From: Candidatus Electronema nielsenii
GTDB lineage: Bacteria > Desulfobacterota > Desulfobulbia > Desulfobulbales > Desulfobulbaceae
Length of the DNA stretch: 12,307 nucleotides
Direction: 5' to 3'
NCBI GenBank assembly: GCA_026122915.1
Contig: JAGIXO010000044.1
Location: 1-12,307, forward strand
The notes under the pieces were generated by a model, which saw nothing but the letters and a program-made list of their open reading frames with translations, ran no database searches and was not told the DNA's origin. Position numbers and translations under genes: made by a program. Below, in pieces: positions 1-6,343 of the stretch; position 1 is the first letter of the stretch, and each line of letters starts with the position of its first letter.

Positions 1-26
1 AAACCTGGCTTGAAGTCCATGCGTAT

Positions 27-1520
27 TTACTTTGGTTGACTCGCTGGCAAGGAGGCTGCTTGCTGCTTCTCCAGCAGATGAAGAAAACGCTGCTCATAAA
101 ACAGCCCTGCTGGGCCGGTGGTGTGTGGAGTATAGGGAAGCAGACCATCGCCATTTCCGGCGATATTGTCGAAATCAGCAATCACTTGTTCATTAGCATC
201 AGCAGCAGAGAGTCGTAGATCAAGCAGCGGACGGAAAACTTTAATCATGCCGTCTTTGTCTTGGCGAATGATCATGTCCTCCCAGCGACGCAAACTGTAG
301 CCTTGCAGCCAGATGCCCGGTTTCTTCTCTCCGGTCAGCGTGTCGCTCATGGCTGGTTCATCCTCTTCTTCGGTGAGAAAGGCCTCAACCTCTGCATTTC
401 CCTGCACGGCTAACGACCGCCACGGCTTGGTCTCGTTAGAATAACTGAGCAGTAGGTGAGTGCCTTGATCATTGAAGCTCCACTGGGCATGACAGACTTG
501 GCAATCAACCTTGCTGCTGTATTGAGCATGGGCAGGATGCTGGAGCTTGGGAACCCGATGCTCCTTACCGCTGGTTCTTGCGGTCAGAATCAGCTGGCCG
601 TCTTCTGCACGGACATTCTTTAGAGGCGGCACCTTGCCTGATGCAGGGGGGGCATGACAGTCCGCGCAGTGCACAGCTGCTTGTTTGCCAGACAGCTCTG
701 CGCCGCTGTGACAGTCTAAACAGCTGAGGCCGCGCTGCCGGTGAATATCCTGCGCGAGGTCGTGCGTCTCCACCCCGTAAGGCCGGAGATACGGAGGAGT
801 AGTCGTCTGCGGCGAGCGAAAATCACTACCGTAGTCATGCTCATACAGACCTGCGAAATCACTACCTACCCGGTTGCCATAATGACAACTCAGGCACTGC
901 TGCTCACTGGGAATACTGAAGAAGGCATGGCTTTTTAACTTGCCCTCGGTTGTACGCAGATGACAGGCCGCGCAACCAGTCCCTCGCTGCACCAAGGGAT
1001 ACCTATCACCCGATGTTTGCACATGGCAACGCACGCAGCGGCGACGAAGCAAGTCATCAACTAACTGCTCTTTATCCTGTGGCGGGCCGCTGCGCTCTGG
1101 TATATCCGTCAGCGTATTGACAGGTTTAAGGCCGAAATGACTGCGGAGCTGATTAACTTCGTTCTTCAGGGTGAAATGTGTGGACTGCGCACAACCTTCT
1201 ATCTGCTTGGCATGACATCTGCCGCAAACCGCAGTCATATTTTCTATCGCAGCAGGTTTGGCAGTGAGTCCCTTGTGCGCAAGCTCCTTATCATTGGTCT
1301 CGTTATTGCCTACATGACAATCTGTGCAGGCAATATCATGCTGATCATCTAACTGAATGTCGGTATGACAGCCCCGGCAGCCGGGTGGTGGCGGAGTCTG
1401 CGCTGCTCCCTTCTGCGGTTCGGCAGGAAGAGGCGGAGGAACAGCAGGCTTCTGATCTTCGCGGCAAGCAGCTAAGGGCAGCAACAAAAGAGCTGTCAGC
1501 AGCATAAATTTCATCTTCAT
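27..1520 (-). CDS. nonaheme c-type cytochrome lipoprotein
   Basis: This 497-residue protein probably carries electrons in the periplasm or at the outer membrane. It has a lipoprotein signal (hydrophobic residues 5-18, lipobox LAAC, lipidated Cys19), then a Pro-rich linker (about 24-47). Nine CxxCH heme c motifs follow, with first Cys at 48, 65, 99, 162, 183, 209, 267, 285 and 340. Extra His residues (for example H115 in CAQSTH) could be distal heme ligands. The last 150 residues lack heme motifs and are rich in acidic residues and Trp. The start ATG has a second ATG two codons later; no clear ribosome site precedes it. The gene is divergent from the tRNA-Thr and no partner oxidoreductase is visible. 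Heme count and export are read directly; the redox partner is unknown. The subfamily is not recognised. Confidence 0.9.
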   Translation of the reverse strand: MKMKFMLLTALLLLPLAACREDQKPAVPPPLPAEPQKGAAQTPPPPGCRGCHTDIQLDDQHDIACTDCHVGNNETNDKELAHKGLTAKPAAIENMTAVCGRCHAKQIEGCAQSTHFTLKNEVNQLRSHFGLKPVNTLTDIPERSGPPQDKEQLVDDLLRRRCVRCHVQTSGDRYPLVQRGTGCAACHLRTTEGKLKSHAFFSIPSEQQCLSCHYGNRVGSDFAGLYEHDYGSDFRSPQTTTPPYLRPYGVETHDLAQDIHRQRGLSCLDCHSGAELSGKQAAVHCADCHAPPASGKVPPLKNVRAEDGQLILTARTSGKEHRVPKLQHPAHAQYSSKVDCQVCHAQWSFNDQGTHLLLSYSNETKPWRSLAVQGNAEVEAFLTEEEDEPAMSDTLTGEKKPGIWLQGYSLRRWEDMIIRQDKDGMIKVFRPLLDLRLSAADANEQVIADFDNIAGNGDGLLPYTPHTTGPAGLFYEQRFLHLLEKQQAASLPASQPK

Positions 1521-1524
1521 AAAC

Positions 1525-1555
1525 TTGACAGTATAGCACGAACCTGCTACATAAT
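1525..1555 (+). promoter_or_regulatory. probable sigma70 promoter of tRNA-Thr
   Basis: A perfect -35 box TTGACA lies at 1525-1530. The -10 region is TACATAAT at 1548-1555: TACATA gives a 17-base spacer, CATAAT a 19-base spacer. Transcription would begin near 1561, about 48 bases before the mature tRNA. The -35 box lies only five bases from the start codon of the divergent cytochrome gene, so the two control regions overlap. The -10 match is imperfect. Confidence 0.5.
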
Positions 1556-1608
1556 AAAGTTCAGAGTGAGTCAGCGCGAAGACTGCGCTGCCCTGCGATG
1601 TAAAACAC

Positions 1609-1684
<76 letters not shown>

Positions 1685-1692
1685 GTGATACG

Positions 1693-1728
1693 AAACGGTT
1701 ACGCTTCAAGCAAGCGTAACCGTTTTTT
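1693..1728 (+). terminator. intrinsic terminator after tRNA-Thr
   Basis: A perfect 14-bp stem (1693-1706 with 1712-1725, core CGGTTACGCTT/AAGCGTAACCG) has a 5-base loop and ends in six T residues (1723-1728). It starts nine bases after the tRNA CCA. The waaA start codon is only ten bases beyond the T-run, so the hairpin also forms the 5' border of waaA and may limit read-through into it. Confidence 0.9.
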
Positions 1729-1738
1729 GTTGGTTGAG

Positions 1739-2983
1739 ATGATCTTCCTCTACAATCTGCTCGTCGCCGCCCTCCTACCGCTGCTGCCCCTTGTCCTCTT
1801 CCGTACCAAATACCGAGGCCGAACCTTAGAACGGCTGGGCCTACAGACCCAACATATCAGGGATATCTTATTTACTGCCAAGTCGGGGCCAGTCATCTGG
1901 CTGCACGCTCTGTCTGTCGGGGAAGTCACCTCCGCCGTACCTTTGGTCAAAGCAATCCGGGAGAATATCTTTCCAGCCCGGATCGTCTTCACAGTTGCTA
2001 CCCGCAGCGGCAGAGAGCTGGCGGAAAAGCTGATCAAGCCCCACGCTGACCTCGTTCTCTATAGTCCGCTGGACATTCCTTGCGCTGTCCGTCGATACTT
2101 TGACGCAATCCAGCCGAATCTCTTCATCCTCGTTGAGACCGACTTCTGGCCGAACTGGTTGCAGCAGCTCCATAAGCGGCAGGTTCCGGTTATGTTGGTC
2201 AATGGGCGCATCTCGGCAAAATCCTTTGCTGCTTACCGCCGCTTTGCCTTCTTCTTTCAGCCGATGTTCCGCTGCTTCAGTCTGTTGTCGATGCAGACCG
2301 CGCATGACCGTAGCCTGATGATCGAGCTGGGCAGCCCAGCAGAGCGGGTTGTCTGCTTGGGTAATCTGAAGTACGATCTGCCAGCCAGCCACACCGCCAC
2401 CTTCGGGCATTCTGCCTTCAGCGGCAAAAGCATCTGGGTCTGCGGCTCCACTCATCCAGGCGAGGAGGAGCTGATCTTTGCTGCCTTCAAGGAAATCAGC
2501 AGCGACAACCTTTGCTTGATCATCGCGCCGCGCAAGATCGAGCGGGGCAGCGAATTAGTCAAGCTGGCTCGTCAGTTCGGCCTGGCTGCTGATCTCCGCA
2601 GCAGCGGCACTGCTCCCAGCAGCAGCGTGCTGATTTTAGACACCATCGGCGAACTGGCCTCCTGCTACAGCTTGGCCCGGCTGTCCTTTATCGGCGGCAG
2701 CTTGGTTGATGAGGGCGGCCATAATCCCATCGAAGCAGCAGTGCAGGGCGTGCCTGTCCTCTTTGGCCAGCATATGGAGGATTTTGCCGAAATTGCCAGC
2801 GACTTGCTTCGCTGCGGCGGGGCAAAGGTGGTCATGGCGGAGACGTTGGCAGAAACCGCAGCCGCCATTCTCAGCGATGACACGCTGCATACGGCCATGT
2901 CCCAGGCAGCGCAAACGCTGGTCGAGCAGCAGCGCGGCAGCGTGGCGCGGCACCTCCAGGCGATCAGAACCCTGCTCGACTGA
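1739..2983 (+). CDS. waaA: 3-deoxy-D-manno-octulosonic acid (Kdo) transferase
   Basis: WaaA (KdtA) transfers Kdo from CMP-Kdo to lipid IVA at the cytoplasmic face of the inner membrane, the first core step of lipopolysaccharide synthesis. The 414 residues match the family length (E. coli about 425). A membrane anchor covers residues 2-21. SVGE (59-62) holds the probable catalytic base Glu62. Other family motifs are ETDFWPN (133-139), GNLKYD (208-213), GSTHPGEE (236-243), APR (263-265), DTIGEL (301-306) and GGSL...GGHNPIEAA (319-334). I chose the ATG at 1739. An in-frame GTG at 1685 would put the terminator stem inside the protein and add 18 residues ahead of the conserved N-terminal anchor. 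No good ribosome site precedes 1739. The gene has no room for its own promoter after the terminator. Confidence 0.95.
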   Translation: MIFLYNLLVAALLPLLPLVLFRTKYRGRTLERLGLQTQHIRDILFTAKSGPVIWLHALSVGEVTSAVPLVKAIRENIFPARIVFTVATRSGRELAEKLIKPHADLVLYSPLDIPCAVRRYFDAIQPNLFILVETDFWPNWLQQLHKRQVPVMLVNGRISAKSFAAYRRFAFFFQPMFRCFSLLSMQTAHDRSLMIELGSPAERVVCLGNLKYDLPASHTATFGHSAFSGKSIWVCGSTHPGEEELIFAAFKEISSDNLCLIIAPRKIERGSELVKLARQFGLAADLRSSGTAPSSSVLILDTIGELASCYSLARLSFIGGSLVDEGGHNPIEAAVQGVPVLFGQHMEDFAEIASDLLRCGGAKVVMAETLAETAAAILSDDTLHTAMSQAAQTLVEQQRGSVARHLQAIRTLLD

Positions 2984-3011
2984 CAAAGTGTTTCCCCAAT
3001 CTTCAGGCCGC

Positions 3012-3126
3012 GCCGATCATAATGCTTACATCGTGCCGATGTGCGAGCGCACATCCCGCCGATCTGCACTCGCACATCGATCCGATTTGGCCTGCCAGGT
3101 CGGAGGGACATAGGTAGCCACATCTG
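3012..3126. repeat. degenerate 23-bp tandem repeat array
   Basis: CCGAT recurs at exactly 23-base steps: units begin at 3012, 3035, 3058 and 3081. The first three units read GCCGAT, ten variable bases, ACATC, two bases. The fourth begins TCCGAT and keeps A at position 17 and TC at 20-21. A fifth segment (3104-3126) keeps only ACATC at the same phase. Neighbouring units can pair. GATGTGCG/CGCACATC (3038-3045 with 3048-3055) competes with an 11-bp pairing of 3037-3047 with 3069-3079. A further 9-bp hairpin with two G-T pairs joins 3082-3090 to 3095-3103. The array fills most of the gap between waaA and comEC. Function unknown. Confidence 0.6.
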
Positions 3127-3141
3127 CTCCTCGCAAAGTTC

Positions 3142-3729
3142 ATGCCGTTCCTGACCACCGCCCTTCGCTGGTGCAACCGTAACATCCTCCTGCCAATAAC
3201 GGCCTGCTTCATCCTTGGTATCAGCGCAGGTCATTCGCATCCCTTTCCTGCATACGCGGCAAGCATCGCCCTGGTGCTGCTCTTCCTCGCCGCGCTGATC
3301 TTCTCTCCTCGCCGCCAGCAGGCTGCGCTCTTCCTCAGCCTGCCGCTTTTCTTTCTGGCTGGATACCTGCATCTTCTCCAGCAGCTTATGCTGCCAAAAA
3401 CAGGCGGCCAGCTCGCTGCTTTGCTGGTGGAGCAGAGCCAAGTCACCCTGGTTGGCAGACTGGCAAGCATGGTGGAAGAGAGCACGACGCAGACTGAGCA
3501 GGGCGAGGCGATCATCTCCCGCTTTGAGCTGGAGGCAGAGGAGGTGCTACTGGGGCATAGGTGGCAGAGTGTGCGCGGCAGGGTGCGGCTGACCATGCAG
3601 AGTAGGGCTGAGGGGCTGCGGCCCGGTATGTCGCTGATGATCTTAGCCAAGCTGGGGCCAGCAGGCAGCTTCAAAACGCCGGGCAGCTTTGACTATCAGG
3701 CCATCTGGCCGCCAAAGGTATCTACGTGA
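3142..3729 (+). CDS. ComEC N-terminal fragment (membrane and OB-like domain)
   Basis: This first open segment is 195 codons, of which the first 186 are homologous to ComEC. Three hydrophobic stretches (about residues 14-30, 38-54 and 61-80) are followed by a soluble, OB-like region (about 95-186) of the DUF4131 type, ending in the family-typical GSFDYQ. The last nine codons up to the stop at 3727-3729 are read in the wrong frame. As a stand-alone protein it would lack the channel and the hydrolase domain. Confidence 0.7.
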   Translation: MPFLTTALRWCNRNILLPITACFILGISAGHSHPFPAYAASIALVLLFLAALIFSPRRQQAALFLSLPLFFLAGYLHLLQQLMLPKTGGQLAALLVEQSQVTLVGRLASMVEESTTQTEQGEAIISRFELEAEEVLLGHRWQSVRGRVRLTMQSRAEGLRPGMSLMILAKLGPAGSFKTPGSFDYQAIWPPKVST

Positions 3730-4808
3730 GCGGCTGGGTGGGCGGGCGAGAGGATATGCTTGTCCTCAACGATCAGACCAAGACCGGCGGTCTGCACTGG
3801 CTCCGCTCCTTGCCCGAACAGGTGCGGCAGAAGGCAGGCTCGTTTATCCGTCAGCACCTCAGCCCAGAAGTCGCTGGGGTCTATAAGGCCCTGCTGATCG
3901 GCAGCCAGGCAGCGGTATCTCCGCAGATTCAGGAACAGTTCAAGGTCACTGGCACGACGCATATTCTCTCTATCTCTGGCCTCCATATCAGTCTGCTCGC
4001 CCTGCTGGTTAGTGCGTTGCTCAATAAGCTGCTTCGCCGCTCGCGTTGGCTGCTTTTGCACACACATGTACCAACGCTGGCGTTGCTCGGCACCCTGCCT
4101 CTCTTGCTCCTGTACAGCCTGATTGCCGGGATGAACACGCCGGTGCTGCGCTCGCTGATTATGGCTGCTGCCTTGCTGGGCGCAGTGATTCTCCGCCGCC
4201 GACACGACATGTTGCACCTGCTCGCGGTGGCGGCCTTGAATCCGCTCGCCCTGTTCACCGCCTCGTTTCAGCTCTCCTTCAGCGCAGTGGCGGCCCTGAT
4301 TCTCTTTCTGCCGCAGATCATGCCGCCCGCAAAGACTGACGGCAGCAGAAGAGTTGCTTATCTCCGCTCGGCAGTGCTGGCTTCTGTCGCCGCGACTGTG
4401 GGCACGCTGCCGCTGGTGCTGCTCCATTTCCACCGCTTTTCCTTGGTCGGCCCGCTGATGAACCTACTGCTTGAGCCGCTGCTCTGCTTCTGGGCGTTGC
4501 CGTGGGGATTAGCGGCTATTCCCTGTATCTTTGTTTGGCCGCAACTGGCATCAGTGCTGCTCAAAATCGGCAGTGTTGGTATCTGGGCAGGTCTGCACGG
4601 TACTGCAATTACCAGTGCGCTGCCTTGGGCTTCAATCTGGACGATCAACAACCGTTGCGGAGATACTTTTCTATGGCCTGCTCCTTCTCCTCTGGAGCCT
4701 CAAGTTCCGCAAGATGGCCGTAGCTGGTGCCGCGCTACTCGCCCTGCATTTCACCTGGGGTATCTGGTTTCCGGCGCAATCGGGCAGGAGCAAGATAGCT
4801 GTCCTTGA
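3726..4808 (+). CDS. ComEC central fragment (Competence transmembrane domain)
   Basis: This middle segment carries the polytopic Competence domain. Its first true residues are upstream of the GTG at 3726: the homologous frame can be followed back to 3702 (HLAAKGIY). It holds LSPEVAGVYKALLIG, the signature ISGLHISLLALL, and several hydrophobic helices through LLYSLIAGMNTPVLRSLIM and VGTLPLVLLHFHRFSLVGPLMN. From 4650 onward the translation (NRCGDTFLWPAP...) is out of frame and not homologous. The GTG start is only the first available codon and probably is not used. Confidence 0.7.
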   Translation: MSGWVGGREDMLVLNDQTKTGGLHWLRSLPEQVRQKAGSFIRQHLSPEVAGVYKALLIGSQAAVSPQIQEQFKVTGTTHILSISGLHISLLALLVSALLNKLLRRSRWLLLHTHVPTLALLGTLPLLLLYSLIAGMNTPVLRSLIMAAALLGAVILRRRHDMLHLLAVAALNPLALFTASFQLSFSAVAALILFLPQIMPPAKTDGSRRVAYLRSAVLASVAATVGTLPLVLLHFHRFSLVGPLMNLLLEPLLCFWALPWGLAAIPCIFVWPQLASVLLKIGSVGIWAGLHGTAITSALPWASIWTINNRCGDTFLWPAPSPLEPQVPQDGRSWCRATRPAFHLGYLVSGAIGQEQDSCP

Positions 4809-5574
4809 TGTCGGCCAAGGTTCATCAGTCTTCCTCCAGCTCCCTGATGGTTCGCGCATTCTGGTTGACGGCGGCAGCGGCAGTAAGGAAAGCGGCCTCA
4901 ACATCGGTGAGCAGGTTATCGCCCCCTACTTGTGGAGCCAGCGCATCTGGCGGCTCGATCAGGCAGTGATCAGCCATCCGCACAACGATCATTTCAGCGG
5001 CATGGATTTCATTTTGGCTCATTTCAAACCGAGACTCCTGTGGATTAACGGCGATGCGCATCGGGAAGGCAAGTATCAGCAGATATTAGATCAGGCGGCG
5101 CAGCAAGGCATTCAGGTGCTCATTCCTGAACGCGGACGCAGACTGGCACAAGGCAAGGATTTCGCGCTGACGGTTGTAGGCATGACGGGCCTGCCTGTGC
5201 GCTCTGAAGAGGTCAACGATGCAAACTTAGTGCTGCGGTATCAGCAGGGCAGACGGGCTTTTCTTCTGCCCGGTGATATCGGCAAGCAAAGTGAGGACAT
5301 CCTGCTGCGGCAAGGTGTTGATGTGGCGGCGGATGTGCTGTTAGCAGGTCATCACGGCAGTAGCACGTCAACTGGCCCAGACTTTCTTGTGGCGGTGCAG
5401 CCAAAGCTGATCGTGGTCTCCTCTGGAAGAGGCAGCAGGCAGCAATATTTTCCTGCTCCGGCAAATCGTGCGCTCTGGCAGGAGAAGAAGATACCCGTGC
5501 AGATCACCAGAGAACAGGGTACGGTGAGCTGTGTGACCGATGGGGAAACACTGGAGTGCAACAGCGTTAAATAG
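4651..5574 (+). CDS. ComEC C-terminal fragment (metallo-beta-lactamase-like domain)
   Basis: This last segment starts inside the final membrane helix (EILFYGLLLLLW) and continues into the hydrolase-like domain. It shows DVGQGS (4807-4824), a DGGSG turn, the metal motif HPHNDH (4975-4992, matching H-x-H-x-D-H) and GHHGS (5347-5361), so the metal-binding set looks complete. The open frame extends back to an ATG at 4531, but 4531-4650 overlaps the central fragment and is not homologous. If separately translated, a start at ATG 4714 is possible. It lies in the same frame as the N-terminal segment. Confidence 0.7.
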   Translation, partial: TVAEILFYGLLLLLWSLKFRKMAVAGAALLALHFTWGIWFPAQSGRSKIAVLDVGQGSSVFLQLPDGSRILVDGGSGSKESGLNIGEQVIAPYLWSQRIWRLDQAVISHPHNDHFSGMDFILAHFKPRLLWINGDAHREGKYQQILDQAAQQGIQVLIPERGRRLAQGKDFALTVVGMTGLPVRSEEVNDANLVLRYQQGRRAFLLPGDIGKQSEDILLRQGVDVAADVLLAGHHGSSTSTGPDFLVAVQPKLIVVSSGRGSRQQYFPAPANRALWQEKKIPVQITREQGTVSCVTDGETLECNSVK

Positions 5575-5575
5575 T

Positions 5576-5598
5576 CTTGGCGCTTGGTTCAAGTTTTT
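5576..5598 (+). terminator. weak possible terminator after comEC
   Basis: CTTGG (5576-5580) can pair with TCAAG (5589-5593), a 5-bp stem with one G-T pair and an 8-base loop, followed by five T residues (5594-5598). It starts two bases after the comEC stop codon. The stem is short, so it may be inefficient or accidental. Confidence 0.3.
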
Positions 5599-5761
5599 GT
5601 CGAAGATCATCTCTATTGCTCTCGAATGATTACGTCGGGGCAGATCAGTGAAAGTACGCAGTTTTGCCGAGAAAATCAATCCACTATGCGAAAGACAAAC
5701 AAGGAGCGCAAGTGCCATTGCTGAAAATTCATTTTACAGGTTGCCTTTTAGGTTTTACAAT

Positions 5762-5790
5762 TTGAAGAATCCACGTTCAATAATTATTAT
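5762..5790 (+). promoter_or_regulatory. probable sigma70 promoter of the aroK operon
   Basis: TTGAAG (5762-5767) and TATTAT (5785-5790) are separated by 17 bases, matching four of six and five of six consensus positions. The surrounding 5720-5795 is AT-rich. Transcription would start near 5797, about 34 bases before the aroK ATG. The rest of the 256-base gap after comEC shows no gene that I can support. Confidence 0.55.
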
Positions 5791-5830
5791 TTAGGCTCGG
5801 ACGGGCAGTCGGGCGGGAACATAGAAAATC

Positions 5831-6343
5831 ATGGCTGACAACATCATACTGATCGGCTTTATGGGTGTGGGTAAAGGCAGGACAGCCCGCGCTTTGGCCG
5901 CGCTAACAGGCCGCTTCGCGATTGATACCGATGACCTGATTGAAAGCATGGTCAAGATGAGAATTCGGGATATTTTTGCTGAACAAGGCGAAGCCCATTT
6001 CCGGCAGTTAGAGCAGCAGTGCGCTACCTGGTTAGAGGGACAGGTGAGCCGCACTATTGTCTCAGCGGGCGGCGGCTTCTTCAAGGTTAACAATCTCCAG
6101 CGGATAGGACAGGTGATCTATCTTCATTCCGATTTAGACAGCATTCTGGAGGCCATACGCAGTCATCCTAACGCCGAGCAAAAGATGAAAAAGCGTCCTT
6201 TGTTTCAGGATATAGCACGAGCTGAGGCTTTGTTTGTCGAGCGGCTACCGCAGTATCGCCAAGCTGCGGACTTGGAAATTTCCGTGCGAGGCAGAACCAA
6301 CGCGGATATTGCTGCTGAAATTGTTGCCCGGCTGCGTCCATGA
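5831..6343 (+). CDS. aroK: shikimate kinase
   Basis: The enzyme phosphorylates shikimate with ATP in the cytoplasm, the fifth step of the chorismate pathway to aromatic amino acids. The 170 residues fit the family size. Motifs: Walker A GFMGVGKG (9-16); DTDDLIE (32-38) with the shikimate-contacting Asp34; GEAHFRQLE (53-61) with Arg58; the AGGG loop (79-82); RPLF (122-125) in the lid; and RLPQYRQAAD (138-147) with the second shikimate-binding Arg138. Walker A is unusual: the Ser/Thr normally following GK is Gly16, then Arg17, Thr18. The gene follows a good promoter and its stop overlaps the next start by four bases (ATGA). No other aromatic-pathway gene is beside it. aroK and aroL cannot be told apart here. 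Confidence 0.93.
   Translation: MADNIILIGFMGVGKGRTARALAALTGRFAIDTDDLIESMVKMRIRDIFAEQGEAHFRQLEQQCATWLEGQVSRTIVSAGGGFFKVNNLQRIGQVIYLHSDLDSILEAIRSHPNAEQKMKKRPLFQDIARAEALFVERLPQYRQAADLEISVRGRTNADIAAEIVARLRP

Larger units (their letters stand above)
3142..5574 (+). pseudogene. comEC: comEC, DNA-uptake channel gene with two compensating frameshifts
   Basis: ComEC/Rec2 forms the inner-membrane channel that takes in single-stranded DNA during natural transformation. The region is 2,433 bases, about 811 codons, the normal family length with all domains in order: N-terminal membrane/OB-like domain, Competence domain, metallo-beta-lactamase-like domain. The reading frame breaks twice. After ...GSFDYQ (ends 3699) the two bases 3700-3701 stand where a codon is expected, and the homology resumes at 3702 with HLAAKGIYVSGWV: one base is missing. 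After WASIWTIN (ends 4649) one extra A (4650) precedes TVAEILFYGLLLLLW, which returns to the first frame. Outer segments share one frame; the middle is in another. Either the assembly has two indel errors or the gene is a recent pseudogene. No strong ribosome site precedes the ATG at 3142. Confidence 0.85.

Noticed and set aside
1520..1558. Minus-strand promoter TATACT for the cytochrome gene
   Set aside because: TATACT (plus 1530-1535) lies only nine bases before the start codon, and the matching -35 (TTTATT) is poor. Too weak to call.
1685..1738. Upstream GTG start giving WaaA 18 extra residues
   Set aside because: It begins on the base after the tRNA CCA, and its codons form the terminator hairpin. 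The conserved N-terminal anchor starts at the ATG at 1739.
3012..3126. CRISPR array
   Set aside because: Units are contiguous and degenerate with no unique spacers, and there are no cas genes.
2706..3212. Open frames on both strands running through the 23-bp array
   Set aside because: They overlap waaA or comEC in other frames, have low-complexity Arg/Cys/Ser-rich translations, and show no domain.
5368..5718. Minus-strand frame of 116 codons over the comEC end and the gap
   Set aside because: Half of it is antisense to the ComEC hydrolase domain, and the remainder shows no recognisable motif or ribosome site.
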